Assembly (NCBI GenBank): GCA_012845835.1
Contig: JABAKD010000008.1
Span: forward strand, 8,602,775-8,666,774
Direction of reading: 5' to 3'
DNA length: 64,000 bases
DNA from: Undaria pinnatifida
Taxonomy: Eukaryota > Sar > Phaeophyceae > Laminariales > Alariaceae
Every line of letters begins with the position of its first letter. Within the stretch, counting starts at the first letter, position 1. The notes below the pieces were generated by a model. It saw only the letters and a list, made by a program, of their open reading frames with translations, was not told the origin of the DNA and searched no databases. Both the position numbers and the translations under genes were made by a program. Of the stretch, positions 10,370 through 21,884 are shown piece by piece.

Positions 10370-13300
10370 CTAGCGGACACGTACCACTGCCATGTAGTGC
10401 TGGTCCTCGGCGAGGAAGGCGATCTCGATCGGGTTGTTGTTCGCCGCTTTTGCCCCGTCGACCTCGTAGAAGTGGCTGATTACGGCGCCCGTCTAACACG
10501 TATGGGAGAGGCGAGGAATGCAGGGCATAAGGAAATGAGGAAGAAGACAGGGAGAGACGGACCGGGAGGAGAAAGAGGAGGAGAAACGGAGGGGCAGAGA
10601 GGAGACGACGAATGTGAGGGGACCGCACACAAGCATGGTACGGAGAGGGGAGCGTTGGGAACGGGGGGGGGGGGGGGGACAGGTTGTGTCAAGCTGAATT
10701 TCCCAAAATTTCTCACGGTCGAAATGGTTTTTTCGAGATAGACCGCGATTTGTCGCAAGCAAATGTGTTTTATGACGCCATGCAGAAACGTTGTCGAATG
10801 GTATTTGTTCGCTTTTAACTCCAGAATTTGGTCGTTAGAATATTTTGGGATATGGGGCCCTCGGGACCCTAACTTTCCGGCGAAACACAAATAAACAAAA
10901 CTAAGAAAATGCGACTATGCATCAACGTCTCGGGAGGGGCTCATGGAACACACGTGCATAATCCCAGGGTCTTGTCTCGAAAAAAAGCGTGAATGTTTCC
11001 ACTTTCGCGCGGTAGAATATGTGTATACTGGTGAACTTTACCACCTACCCCCGGTAAATTTAACAATATTGCCTTGGTCTCCATTAGTTTCAGCGTAGAA
11101 CCGGCTTCGCGCGGTCTACGCAGTCAGTTCTTCGAACGTTTGTGCAAAACTTTGTGCAGACACATGAGTTTTGGGTACCAGACGTCGGCGCGTGTAGAAA
11201 AAAACAATGACGCATATCAAAGGTTCGGTTGATTGCGGCCTCGAACCTCGGACCCTGAAAAGACGCTTCACAGGGGAGGACTAATAGAAAATCAAACAGG
11301 TCCACTTGTAGCCAACATCACTCTCTACCACTGTACGCATTTTTGAGGAGTTTTGATCGATTCCACAAGAGATAGAGGGGAAACCGTCCGCGGGATTTTT
11401 TGTGACACACACACCAAAAAATTGTCAAAATGCTTCGAGTTATGCTAATAATGACCAATACAACTCGACGAGGCCGTATTTCTGCATGTTTTCATATTTT
11501 TGGGCCATCGCTTTCGCTCAAATTATCGATTTTGAAGTCGGACGCCGACGTTTTTCCCACTAGTGTTCCAAGGGGTCAGTGTGATACCAAATATGTGACA
11601 TTAGAGTGAGATTCTGCAAGCGGTATTTTGTGGGGGAGACAGCAGGCTAGGGTATTCAGCTTAAACTAGATCGTAAGGAAGACGGGAGGGGGTTAGGGAG
11701 GCGTTATCGATACATACCGGGACACGGGGGCGTGTGGATGTGGATAAAAGCGATGCTACTGCAGCTTTTATACCGCGGCCGTATGTTATATGGCTGCCGC
11801 AACTCACGTTCATGTTGGTCTGCCAAACTCGAACGGGGCGCCCGAGTGCGTTCGTCATGGCCCCAATCTCGAGCCCAGTCCCGAACACGCGGTCAGCCGA
11901 CATGTCCTCCACGTAATTCTTGTAGTTGCTAGCACCTCCGGCAAAGAAGGGCATGTACAGCTCAGAGTGCCCCTGTGCGACCCGGGGCCGCCGATGGTGT
12001 GCGCCGTACGAAAACGGACGGCCACGTCGAGAATAAAAGGATTAGTCATTGATTCTCTAGGTGTAAACAAAACAATAGTCGCCGTGTTTTATTTTTCGGT
12101 GTCGTACATGGTTAACAGCAGGTGCAGCAAGTGGGTGCATGAGGGCCTGCCGCGGCACATATGGGTGCTTTATGAAGCTACTCCCTTGGTGACCTCTCAA
12201 TAACTCTTACCCGAAGGCCGGCTTTCAGGAGAAACGTACGCTTCACCCAAAGGACACATGGTCTACTGTAGTTACATAAGGAATACCAGGTATGTACCTG
12301 GTGATGTTGCACAGCACAGAGCACAAATGGCAATAACAGTACAACGATGTCCGGTAGTTCCTGAGTTGGGAAACACTGCCAATAAGAAGCATGTTGGCGA
12401 AACATTGCTACCCCAATCGTTGCACCCGTTGGAGGGTCGTTGGGGGGGAAGAGGCCTTCGTGATCCCAGGGAAGCACGAGGGTGCCGGGAAACACAGCAA
12501 AACAGGCGGGACAGAAGAAAACGTGCCGGTCTAGAACAGAAGCGTGTCGTTGATGCTCAGCTCTTGCGTGGTGAAAACGAGCATGCCTGTTCTTATCATC
12601 CGAAGGCGCCTCCACGACACAGTATCACCCAGCCCCCTGCCCTCTCCCCGCGTTATAAAATATCACGTGTGTGATCCTCAAGCAGAATGAAATCGACCGC
12701 ATGATACAAGAGCAACGCGAGAGTTATCATAAAACGAATACGTCAACAAAACGCAAAGCACTCAAAGACGTAAGCTGATGAAAAACCCAAAAATATCCTT
12801 GAGTAGCTCAGTTCAGAAACCGACACCTTTGTGCTGCTCTTCATCCAGATCGGAATCGAAATAATCCGATCAACCCGACCCACCCACCCACCCACACGCC
12901 CACTCACCCTCAACTGGGCGATGGCAATTGCCCGGATCTTCTCATAGCCGTGCTGGTTTCCTCCGTTGACGTGGAATGACATACTGCGGAAGAGGCAATT
13001 GCCATCACCGACCACGTCGATCAACCAGCGCCCTTGGCGACGCAGCCCCTCCTGGAGAAGCTCGATCTCCAATGGTTCAGCGAACAAATCTGGTCGGCGT
13101 TGTGCGATGGGGATCATGACGGTGGTGCCGTAGAGTCGGTAAGGCGGCCGGTTTAGTGATGGAGACGGTAATGGAGGGGGGAGCGGGGGGTGTACTAATC
13201 TCATGCGTATTCGTCTGAACACAGAGCCTCTCGCATCGCTACAACGCCGGGGCGGGGCACGTCGCGTTTTCACCGGCCAAGGCAGACGTCGCGGTAGCGG

Positions 13301-13473
13301 AGGGGGTAGGAGGAGGGGACCTTGGGGGGCTCGGGGGAAGATAAGTCATTTGGATTGACTTCATGCACAGAGGGAGGCGGTCATACACATACATACATAC
13401 ATACATACATACATAATACATACATACATACATACACACATACACACATACATACATTAAAACAGACAGACAT

Positions 13474-13511
<38 letters not shown>

Positions 13512-13916
13512 CGACCGACCGACCGACAGACATACAGACAGATAAACAGACCGACCGACAGACAGGCATACAGACCGACCGACCGACACAGACAGACGGA
13601 CTTATTGACTCACCCTTCACAACCTGTACAAACCGCAGAAACCCGTCAAATGTATTCTTGAGCCAGCGCACCACCCGAAAAGAGTGCCTCACGAACCCGG
13701 AGGCGAATATCAAGACGAAGAGGTACGAGTAGACGAGAAACTCGTAAAGTACCCTCCCGAGCCTCGGCGCCGCCCTAGCGCAGAACCTCACGACCCCGCA
13801 GACCAAGACCATGAAGATAAACAAGGAGATCACGAAGAAGAACACGGCGTATCGCGTGTCCGGTTTGATGGGGGCGGAGGGATCGATGGAGCGCGAGCAG
13901 AACAGCGGGCACCCGG
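10370..13916 (-). CDS. two-TM OTU-family cysteine protease (probable deubiquitinase), copy A
   Basis: Four exons fit together on the minus strand: 13916-13614, 13194-12908, 11972-11808 and 10492-10370 (stop TAG at 10370-10372). Junction phases are 1, 0 and 0, all with GTGAGT donors and AG acceptors. The product is about 291 residues. Exon 1 encodes two hydrophobic helices (around AVFFFVISLFIFMVLVCGVV and LVYSYLFVLIFASGFV). Exon 2 carries the OTU nucleophile motif GDGNCLFRS. Exon 3 has the helical middle (NYVEDMSADRVFGTGLEIGA). Exon 4 holds the catalytic histidine (EDQHYMAVV) and the C-terminus. OTU enzymes cleave ubiquitin chains; here the protein would be membrane-anchored. The first exon start is not certain: an acceptor is assumed at 13917-13918 and no initiator is proven. 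Exons 2-4 alone would still give a complete OTU fold starting at the methionine at 13117. Introns are 419, 935 and 1315 bp. Confidence 0.75.
13380..13596. repeat. (CATA)n/(CAGA)n microsatellite in OTU intron 1, copy A
   Basis: A CATA/CACA block (13,380-13,460) passes into CAGA and CCGA tetranucleotides (13,461-13,596). Reading frames of the SVCLSVCLSV type on the minus strand are repeat artefacts. It lies between the transmembrane exon and the OTU exon. Confidence 0.9.
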
Positions 13917-14263
13917 CTGCTCCCGTCAGGCTGCCCCGTTTACTGCGTCGTGTTTATACAAACGTTTGGTGGTGTATTTGTGGGAGCACGAAGACATGGA
14001 AAAGAGAGAGGGAGAGAGAGAGGGAGAGGGAGGTATGGAGAGAGATACAGGGGTAGAGAGAGGAAGAGAATGAGAAACAGTCAGGGGGGGGGGTCGAAGA
14101 CAGCGAATGTCAACAAGAGGGGGCTGTCATTGTGATAAACCGGTATCTTCAGCTCAACGAGGCCGTCGGTTGCACAACAAAATCGGATTAAAGTATTTAG
14201 CTCTATCGTACTATAGTGAGGAGAGCGAAAAACGTCGTCACAGCAACGCCCCGTGGGCTCAGA

Positions 14264-14825
14264 CTACGCCGTCACCCCTGCCCCCCTCTCCTCTCTCCAA
14301 GTCGGCAAAAAGAGAATCGAAAGGGGGCACGAGTTCAACGTGCTATTGACACCACACTGTGTATCCACCCTCACGATACCGGCGGGAGCATGGCCATTGA
14401 CCGACGTGGTACGTCTGTATGTCAACCGTTGTTTTTTAAAGCGCCCCGGATGTATTAAACACAACAACCAACCAAAGCGAAGGTTCAACAAAACCGGAAG
14501 AGCAATTGAGTAAAACGGCTCCTACGCTGACTAAAATGACTGGACGTCTTTGACACCCGAGGGCACGACAACAACCACCTTCAAGGGCTCACGGACGGGA
14601 AACGGGAGGGGGAGGGCACTGGTGGTAAACATATCAAAATGGTACCCATTATAACTCATTGTAATTGTTTACTTCTGGGCTAACTTACCCGGAGATTGGC
14701 ATGTCCATAACTCCAGTGCTATCCCATCCGTCAGTATTCACGATGTCCGAGCACCGTTGCCTCTGGTCGGGCGTCAGCCTGCTGATGTTTGGAAAAAAAC
14801 CGTTCACATTTTGCATGGCCATCGT
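14264..14825 (-). CDS. uncharacterised two-exon gene fragment, copy A
   Basis: Exon 14825-14689 follows a TTTAG acceptor and ends at GG|GTAAGT (phase 2). It encodes about 45 residues beginning TMAMQNVNGFFPNISRL, with SDIVNTDGWDSTGVMDM near the end. A second exon starting at 14414 (CAG acceptor) is in the matching phase and reads RTTSVNGHAPAGIVRV before a stop at 14264. Copy B keeps the same exon lengths, splice sites and most residues, which argues for coding. No family is recognised. An alternative 3' exon ends at a TAG near 14,535 (VPSGVKDVQSF), but in copy B it is frame-shifted. The 5' end is not found. Confidence 0.4.
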
Positions 14826-14939
14826 CTAAATCCGCGCCGTTAGCAAATTCCTGGCCAGGAGGTAACGGTAAAGGGGGCAACGGCGGAACGGAGGCGGGTG
14901 GAAAGCGCGGAGCGGGGAGAGGGGGCAGGGGAGAGAGGC

Positions 14940-17700
14940 GTATTACTCATTTATTGCATGCCATATTAATATTCATTTGGTTGGGGAGGGGCATTGCTAT
15001 CACGCTGAATCATACCATGAATGCACGACAATGCTTGGGTGGACGGAAGGGGGAGGATTTTAACACGAAAGAACTCAAAGGTGTGGTACGGGGCGGGCGG
15101 GGGGGGGTGTTCTTTCACATGAGCGCGCAGCGCAACGGCAGCAGCAACAAAAGCAGCAACACCAAGCCTCGTTGCTTGTGCGGCACGAATGGAGTATGAA
15201 CCGGGCGGCGCCGAGTACCTTACTTTCTTTCGAGGTTGTGGGGAACGCACACGGTACGGATTGGGCGCGATGGGCCTTGGCAGCACCGGTGGGAGGGGTG
15301 CGGGGGGTGGTGAACATACACGCATGCAAAGATGTATGATGTACCAGTACTAGTCGATCGGTGTTGCTCACGCCTCTCTCCAGCGTGTTTTACGACGAGC
15401 GAGAGACAAGATGGTTCACCATGTGACTTGAGTCGATCTACAAGCCGACAGGCCTGCTGTGCAGGAGGGAGACCGACACACAGGCGGCATGGTACTTTCC
15501 TGTCGGTCGCGGTTACAAGCTTTTGAGATTCTTGAATACGTACTATTTGGCGTATAAGAGCACAAACGTCTTCACATGATCGTAGAGTAATTATACGTGC
15601 CAGTGTACACTGCACGTACACACGCTGCTGTGTGCTTCGTACGTATGGTAATAGTGTAGTATCGATATGCTATCGCTGTGTCTCCATTATTAATAATAGC
15701 AAAAACAGTGTTTCTAAAGCGAGGAGAGACGCTATAGACTAGACCATATGAGCGCTGTAGCAGGACGGAAAACCCCCGCACTACTCGTACACAGTTTGGG
15801 ATCTTTGCTGCTCACTTTGTGCCTGGTAGTATAGACTATATCTCTATATAACCATTGGTTTAAGTTAACCCCTTTATGCGACAAATGACAGGAGGGGATA
15901 AAAAGTCGAGAATACAGATGATTTGACAGCATCGACCACACGCAGCAGCCCGGGCCGCTGGGGCAGGAGATGTGTCCGAACTTATAAGGGGGGTTGTGCA
16001 GCACCAAGGAGCTGTGCGACACGTGTGCACGATATCATGGTGGTACTCGCACTGCCACACGCTCTTCCTAGACACGCTCGCTAAGATCGCGATCGTGTGA
16101 ACTCGAACGAGGTAGCGGTCTTTGTGTGGCCACATAATATGCCAGCACCACCCCCATCACACAGGCAGGGGCGGGGATTACTTCATACTCAACGCGCAGA
16201 AGAGGCCACCCCGCATCGTTTTGAGACTCGTTATACGTGCGCAGGGAGGGCGGGGGGAAGGGGACACGTTCTATGCTCGTCCATCTACTGCAGCAGCCGA
16301 CCACCTAAAGTTGCCCCTTCTGGAGAAGGAGCACACAACACTAAGCTCGTACCCCAACTCCGAAGCAGCCCACACACTTTCCCCCCTTGCCTCTAGCGGA
16401 TTGTGCTGCTGCAGCGGGCCTGACAAACAGCAAAAATAACCAACGACAACAGCAGCAAGGCGCCTTTCCTTCCAACATTGTGCTCACGCGCGGTTCTTCG
16501 TCCCAGACTCGGAAAACGCAAACCCCGCACAGAGGCGCAGGCTTCGGGATCTCATCAATGGTGGCATCATGCTGCGGTTGGAGGGCCTGCCTCTCTGATG
16601 GCTTTGTGATTACGGAACGCCGCTCAAGATCACAGCCTGCCAGCAAAAAAGCTGAACGAGTTACACAATACTGCTGTGCACGTAGCACGCGTAGGAAGTC
16701 TGCATAGAATGCAAGTTCCGCAAGCAAGTGCGGCTGCAAGGGGGGGACGCGAGGGAAGTCCCAACGGCCGAGCACCTACCTTGAAGATCGGAGCTGGTGG
16801 CAAGCTGTGTTGGCCCTGCTCTCCTTGGTTCGCTCGCTAAGGCGACCGGCAAAAGACTGACGATTGCTTGGTGACCTGATTGGATTATGTCTCTTGTTGT
16901 GATGACTGATGGGGCTCACACCTTCCCTGGGGCTGCGTAGCAAACCTGCTTGATGGTGGATCGACATGATGTGCGGGGCAATAGCAAGTGCCGTTCCATG
17001 TTAGAAAGTTGAAACCGCAACAACCAGCAACCAATAACCGACCAAAAAACGACCAAAACCGACAAACCTGAAACTTGGTCGTCTCGTCGCGCAGCAATCC
17101 ATACCAAACAACGAAAAGCAGGAGCCGCTCAACGCTCTGTGCTCTGCCATTGGAGGGTAGAGAGAGGAGTCGGGCCAGGTTATTCGTGTAGCCGCGAGGA
17201 GCGTCGGCGCTTCGTTCGCCCGCTTGCCCGCCCGCTTGGCCCGCCTCGAACCTATCCTTGGGCACTTCGGGGCTCCTCAATAAATATTATTGTCCACCAT
17301 CGAATGGCCAGCAAGAATGCAAAATGTCACGAGGCAGCACTTTCACCACTTGGCCGAAAGCAAATTTCTTCAGCGGACGCTAAGCTGCTAGATCTTGAGG
17401 GTGGGGCACTCGGTCCTGCACCCTTGACCGATGCGCGTGTTTACTTTTGACGGACATGTCTGCCGGTAATCCTGACATTCCGCTGGTCATTGGTCATCGG
17501 GGAAGAGTCACATTTTAGTCTCAAAGTTTCAAAGTTTTCTTCCTCGGGGTTTGCCATTATTTTGAAGGCGTTTTGGCCGACAATTTGAAAAGAAACCGCC
17601 GTTCTGCCGTTGCGTTAGGACGTCAGTTTTTGCCGCGAAGAAACCGTTCCCGTTTTGGCTTCCCCTTGGGACACGACGAGGAACGGACACAAGCAAAGCC
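14940..17700. other. remainder of duplication A; conserved blocks but no gene assigned
   Basis: 14,940-15,420 is nearly identical to 33,540-34,010. Open frames run on both strands there, including a CAG/CAA-rich stretch and LSFEVVGNAHGTDWARWAL on plus. 15,925-16,060 matches B 35,560-35,700, where a plus frame reads NGLCDTCARYHGWYSRHC. Copy A breaks that frame, so coding is doubtful. 16.3-17.7 kb is conserved only in patches. These could be further exons of the minus-strand gene or untranslated sequence. Confidence 0.35.
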
Positions 17701-18839
17701 AGGCTTCGCTCACAATATTATACATCATAATGACTATATGTGCTATAATCACGATACATCTACGAGTATCTATTATTGCTATGTACGAGGGGCATCACAA
17801 GAAGTTGCCATCGGGAAAACCATCCTTCGTCAATGCAGCAGCAGTAGCACAAGGACACCTCGTCGTGTACGTGGGTCTAAACGAGTATCAAGGAAACGCT
17901 GGCTCAGGCTGGATCTCGTCGTTGAGAAAGAAGGGCGCGCTCTACGCTCTAAACAATATAGCTTCAGTATAGAGTAACAGCTAGCTCCGAATTTGAATTT
18001 ATCGTATTTTTCTGTGAATAGCCTCCGCTCGGCTTTCTCACTGCGCACTCTGATTCTCTTTATAAAGGAATAATAGAGTCTACTGCTGTAGTGTGTTCTT
18101 CCTCGTTACTGCATACCACCAGTACCCCGACTCCGCCGATAATTGTAACCGCACCCGCGCTTTAGGGGACAAAGTACTTGGAATTTAGAGTTGGAATATT
18201 TATCCTTCACATGATGAGGACAAAATATAGAACACGCGCGCGAACGACGTTCCGTAAATTTTGTGAAGCTGTGTATTATAACATTGTAATAACCAGGTTT
18301 ATTTCACGAACACCATGAGTCTATATCTTGGCAACCTCAGAGTCCCACATCGGCACGGTGAAAATCATGGGGGTAAAATCGTACATTTGACCCAATAATA
18401 ATGGGAAAAGGGAGTGCAGGCAGATATGTTAAAGTTGCGGTAGACCACACTTAACAACTTATTACGTGGGGTATTTCGTACATACCGTCTGCATGATCGC
18501 CTCCCAACCTATCTATGCCAAACGAAGTATGACTAACGAAGTAAAGTAATTGAGCGCGGGTACACCAAGCGTTCCTTTCTAAACACTGACGATTCGCACT
18601 TCTCCCTCTCGTGCTCAATGGTGGTGACATTGCATGACCACATCACCTCGCCTGTTGTATTTTACAATATGTATCTCTTTCATATATAATTAGCGATGTC
18701 AGAAAAAAATAATGGTAACTGCATGGTTGTACCTACTTCGAAGTATTGATTGTAATATTTCGTCTTGCGATCCATGTACAACAACAAATTATGAAGCTTT
18801 AACACGTTGTTTAACACACCCAAAGATTGTGTTACGTAC
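17701..18839. other. AT-rich spacer, no gene recognised
   Basis: Only short frames are present, with no splice-bounded exon. This marks the change from duplicated sequence to the central repeat cluster. Confidence 0.4.
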
Positions 18840-19130
18840 CACATCTAACATCAAATCTTCTAGAATTATAATAAACAATACCAAGCAGGTGATATAAAGG
18901 GATGTCTTCTTGCTACAACCGTCAGATTTGTCCCCTTTAAGGAGTAATACTTTCCGCGCACATATTGAAGTGTCCCGCCCGCCCCCCCCCCCGCCCGCGA
19001 TCCCTCTTGTTCAAACGCCCCACCTAAAATCAATATCTGCCAGAGTAGTAAACACTACCAGCCGGCTGATATCACCTCATGTCATCATATTTCTGGCCAT
19101 CTAACATCAAATCTTCTAAAAGAATGATCG
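18840..19130 (+). repeat. dispersed repeat family, forward partial copy
   Basis: This segment is the reverse complement of about 22,930-23,290. It contains GGGATGTCTTCTTGCTACAA, a C-run, CGCCCCACCTAAAATCAATA and GCCGGCTGATATCACCTCAT. Related units are at 21.9-23.3 kb (minus) and 34.4-35.5 kb (plus). Confidence 0.75.
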
Positions 19131-19262
19131 TACATATATATTATTTCATTTGCCATCTGACAATGTAGCGTGAGTGTCAAAAACCATAAACATGATGAAA
19201 GAACACAAAATCCAGATGAAAGCGTGGAACGATGTTTCCAACAACCAAAAACCACGAAAATA

Positions 19263-20652
19263 CTAGATGTACCTCCCTGTTTTCATGGCCCTGCCCCCTC
19301 CAGCCGCAAGGGCCAAGTCCTTCCCCCCATACACTTCCGAAGAAGCATCGAACAACAACCCGCTATCCATATAAATGGCTAGTTTGTAACTGCTGCGTGT
19401 ATGTTTCAACGCGCAGAAGGCTGTGCGGTATTGCTGCTTAATGCTATCGGCCGTGGCAAGGAAAGAGTCCCCGCCGTCTCGCTCTCTCTGTGGTCCTACC
19501 CTCTTAACCCCTCCCCCAAACACACTACTGCTCCCACCCCTATCCTTGCCACTTCCGACCGCAAGGGCCAAGTCCTCCCCCCCATACACTGCCGAAGAGG
19601 CATCGAATGACAACCCGCTATCCATATAAATGGCTGATTTGTAACTGCTGCGTGTATGTTTCAACGCGCAGAAGGCTGTGCGGTGTTTCTGGCTGATGCT
19701 GTCGGTCGTGGCAGGGACAGAATTCCCGCCGTCTCGCTCTCTGTGTGACCCTGCCCTCTTAACCCCCTCCCCGAAAACACTGCCTCTCCCACCCTTGAGC
19801 TTGCCACTTCCAACCGCAAGGGCCAAGTCCTCCCCCCCATACAATTTCAAAGAAGCATCGAACGACAACCACGCTATCCATATAAATGGCTAGTTTGTAA
19901 CTGCTGCGTGTATATTTCAACGCGCAGAAGGCCGTGCGGTATTGCTGCTCAATGCTATCGGCCGTGGCAAGGAAAGAGTCCCCGCCGTCTCGCTCTCTCT
20001 GTGGCCCTACCCTCTTAACCCCTCCCCCTAAAACACTACTGCTCTCACCCCTACCCCTGCCACTTCCGACCTCAAGGGCCAGGTCCTCCCCTCCATACAC
20101 TGCCGAAGAGGCATCGAATGACGACCCGCTATCCATATAAATGGCTGATTTGTAACTGCTGCGTGTATGTTTCAACGCGCAGAAGGCTGTGCGGTGTTGC
20201 TGGCTGGTGCTGTCGGTCGTGGCAGGGACAGAATTCCCGCCGTCTCGCTCTCTGTGTGACCCTGCCCTCTTAACCCCCTCCCCAAAAACACTGCCTAATC
20301 TCCCACCCTTACGCTTGCCACTTCCGACCGCAAGGGCCAAGTCCTCCCCCCCATACACTTCCGAAGAAGCATCGAACGACAACCCGCTATCCATATAAAT
20401 GGCTGATTTGTAACTGCTGCGTGTATATTTCAACGCGCAGAAGGCCGTGCGGTATTGCTGCTCAATGCTATCGGCGGTGGCAAGGAAAGAGTCCCCGCCT
20501 TCTCGCTCTCTCTGTGGCTCTGCCATTAGTACCCCCCCCCCTCTCATCGACCTTCCGGTTCTACCGTGCACAAAACCTCCTCTTGCGACACGGGTCGCCC
20601 CTCTTGTTGTGATCCACGATGTGACCACGTTAGACAACAGCAGGAGGCGCAT
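19263..20652 (-). pseudogene. repetitive open reading frame over the 255-bp array, one frameshift
   Basis: A 297-codon frame (20652-19759) and a 201-codon frame (19868-19263) cover the array and are joined by the one-base insertion near 19,871. All units preserve the reading frame with mostly amino-acid-changing differences. No signal peptide, membrane helix or catalytic motif is seen. It may be amplified exons of a larger gene or a decayed remnant; no initiator or terminal exon could be assigned. Confidence 0.4.
19281..20525 (-). repeat. five-copy tandem array of a 255-bp (85-codon) coding-like unit
   Basis: The anchor CGCTATCCATATAAATGG occurs at 19361, 19616, 19872, 20127 and 20385, giving spacings of 255, 256, 255 and 258 bp. 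On the minus strand every unit is open and reads like RTAFCALKYTRSSYKSAIYM, then DSGLSFDASSEVYGGEDLAL, then a Gly/Arg-rich tail. Two subtypes alternate along the array (SEVYGG/ERDGGDSFLATADS versus SAVYGG/ERDGGNSVPATTDS), so the array grew partly as ~511-bp dimers. One extra base near 19,871 shifts the frame in the third unit. The plus strand has a stop in each unit. No family is recognised; a diverged single copy is at 57.7 kb. Confidence 0.85.
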
Positions 20653-20659
20653 GCGACCG

Positions 20660-21880
20660 CTGTAATATTATTGTTACGGCTACTACAGTTTAATTACCTC
20701 GCTCGCGACTGAACGTTGACCTTTTCTCGAACCGCGGGTACGAGTGTACGAGTGACTGCAAGAAAGATAGAGGTTACAGCCAAGGGCTGTCTGCCCCCAA
20801 CTCACACGAAAAGTAAAATAAATAAATAAATAAAAAAACGAACGAAAAACAGTTGTACCAACACTGGAATGCTGGCACACAACAATAATACTGTAGTGTC
20901 CCCTCCCAACCCCAGCAATTGCCACGCCAAACAGCGTCCCTCCTAAAGCTGTGTTGGTTGGGCTGCAATTTGTGCAGCACCGTTTAGACTACGCTCTTTG
21001 TTTTACCTTTTTTCACGCGACGTACTTACAGTACAACAAATGCGATCAGCACCAGCACAGCAAGCAGCAGTATCTAGAACCTACTAGGCTAGTAGACCGC
21101 CAAAATAAGGCGCGATGTTATTTACGCTCGTTGTTTCGCGCGTCTTACGACAGCAGCAGTCTAAATCGCGGAAACGATACACTCGCCAATCTACAGCAGT
21201 ATCTCTCGTGGGTATCTTCTGCTATAAGGTACATAGTCTATTAAAAGAGTACAAGTAGACAGAGCTGAAACGCAGCTTGCAAAGATGAGTAGTCTATTGA
21301 CCTGAAATTCGTCGAACTCACGGCTGACGTCCTTGAAATATATATCCCTGGTAAATTTTTTATGAAATACACTTGATTGAGTACGAGCAAAAAGTACGTC
21401 AAGATTGTACGTAGCGTATCCTGTGATATCTTTTCCGCTCTTTCTCGTCGCGCTTTTATATACAACCAACAGCAGAACGAGCAGCGGACAAGGTGCGGTC
21501 ACCGGCAACACGGCAGCGTCTAGACAGTCAGAGATAAATACGACGAGGCGCAACGCACGATCTTAGGCTTTGCCGACCGAACGTGATTCCGAAAACAGCG
21601 GTTACGTCGGTGGACCCACTGCTACTACTGCCAAGGAGACCACGACGATCTTTTTGCCAAATGGACTGCTGGGTGATGAAGGTAACTTCCACTCGTACCT
21701 CTCTGCTCCGAGACCACCGACCTAGCTAGCTTCCCCCCCTCCCTCTCTTATCCGTCGATCGACACGAACCGGGCAATCCTTCTTCCTTCGTGCCTCCCTC
21801 CACGCCGCGGAGCAGCTCTCAACCTCCAAAGCCACCACTCGCCTCGCACACCCTCAAGCGTTGATATATATTTATGTGTT
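20660..21880. other. spacer, no gene recognised
   Basis: It contains an (AATA)n run near 20,815-20,836 and otherwise unremarkable mixed sequence. No splice-bounded exon is seen. Confidence 0.4.
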
Positions 21881-21884
21881 TCAT

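Larger units (their letters stand above)
7760..17700. repeat. segmental duplication copy A (about 10 kb)
   Basis: This block matches 25,740-37,260 in the same order and orientation. Landmarks shared by both copies are a foldback element, an array of ~42-bp units, a CT-rich tract, the OTU gene exons, a CAGA/CATA microsatellite, the second minus-strand gene, and GC-rich stretches near 15.0-15.4 and 15.9-16.1 kb. Similarity ranges from near-identical (14.9-15.4 versus 33.5-34.0 kb) to recognisable only in patches. Ends are approximate, read by eye. Confidence 0.8.

Noticed and set aside
10077-10628. Poly-alanine frame on the minus strand
   Set aside because: A GCC/GCT triplet run in the wrong frame, downstream of the OTU stop codon at 10370; the OTU exon 10,492-10,370 uses a different frame.
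11225-11250. GGTTCGAGGCC on the minus strand, a box B match, also near 29,085-29,095
   Set aside because: The flanking bases do not form a T-arm stem and no acceptor or anticodon arm is present, so not a tRNA gene.
13381-13600. SVCLSVCLSV-type frames, also at 31.2-31.4 and 57.7-57.9 kb
   Set aside because: Translation of the CAGA tetranucleotide repeat. Only the part beyond the repeat in the first two cases (the membrane exon) is real.
14290-14420. Plus-strand frame EFNVLLTPH...STLTIPAGAWPL, conserved with 32,915-32,985
   Set aside because: Conserved in both copies and followed by GTACGT, but no acceptor or partner exon on plus was found, whereas the minus strand offers a phase-matched exon. 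Left undecided.
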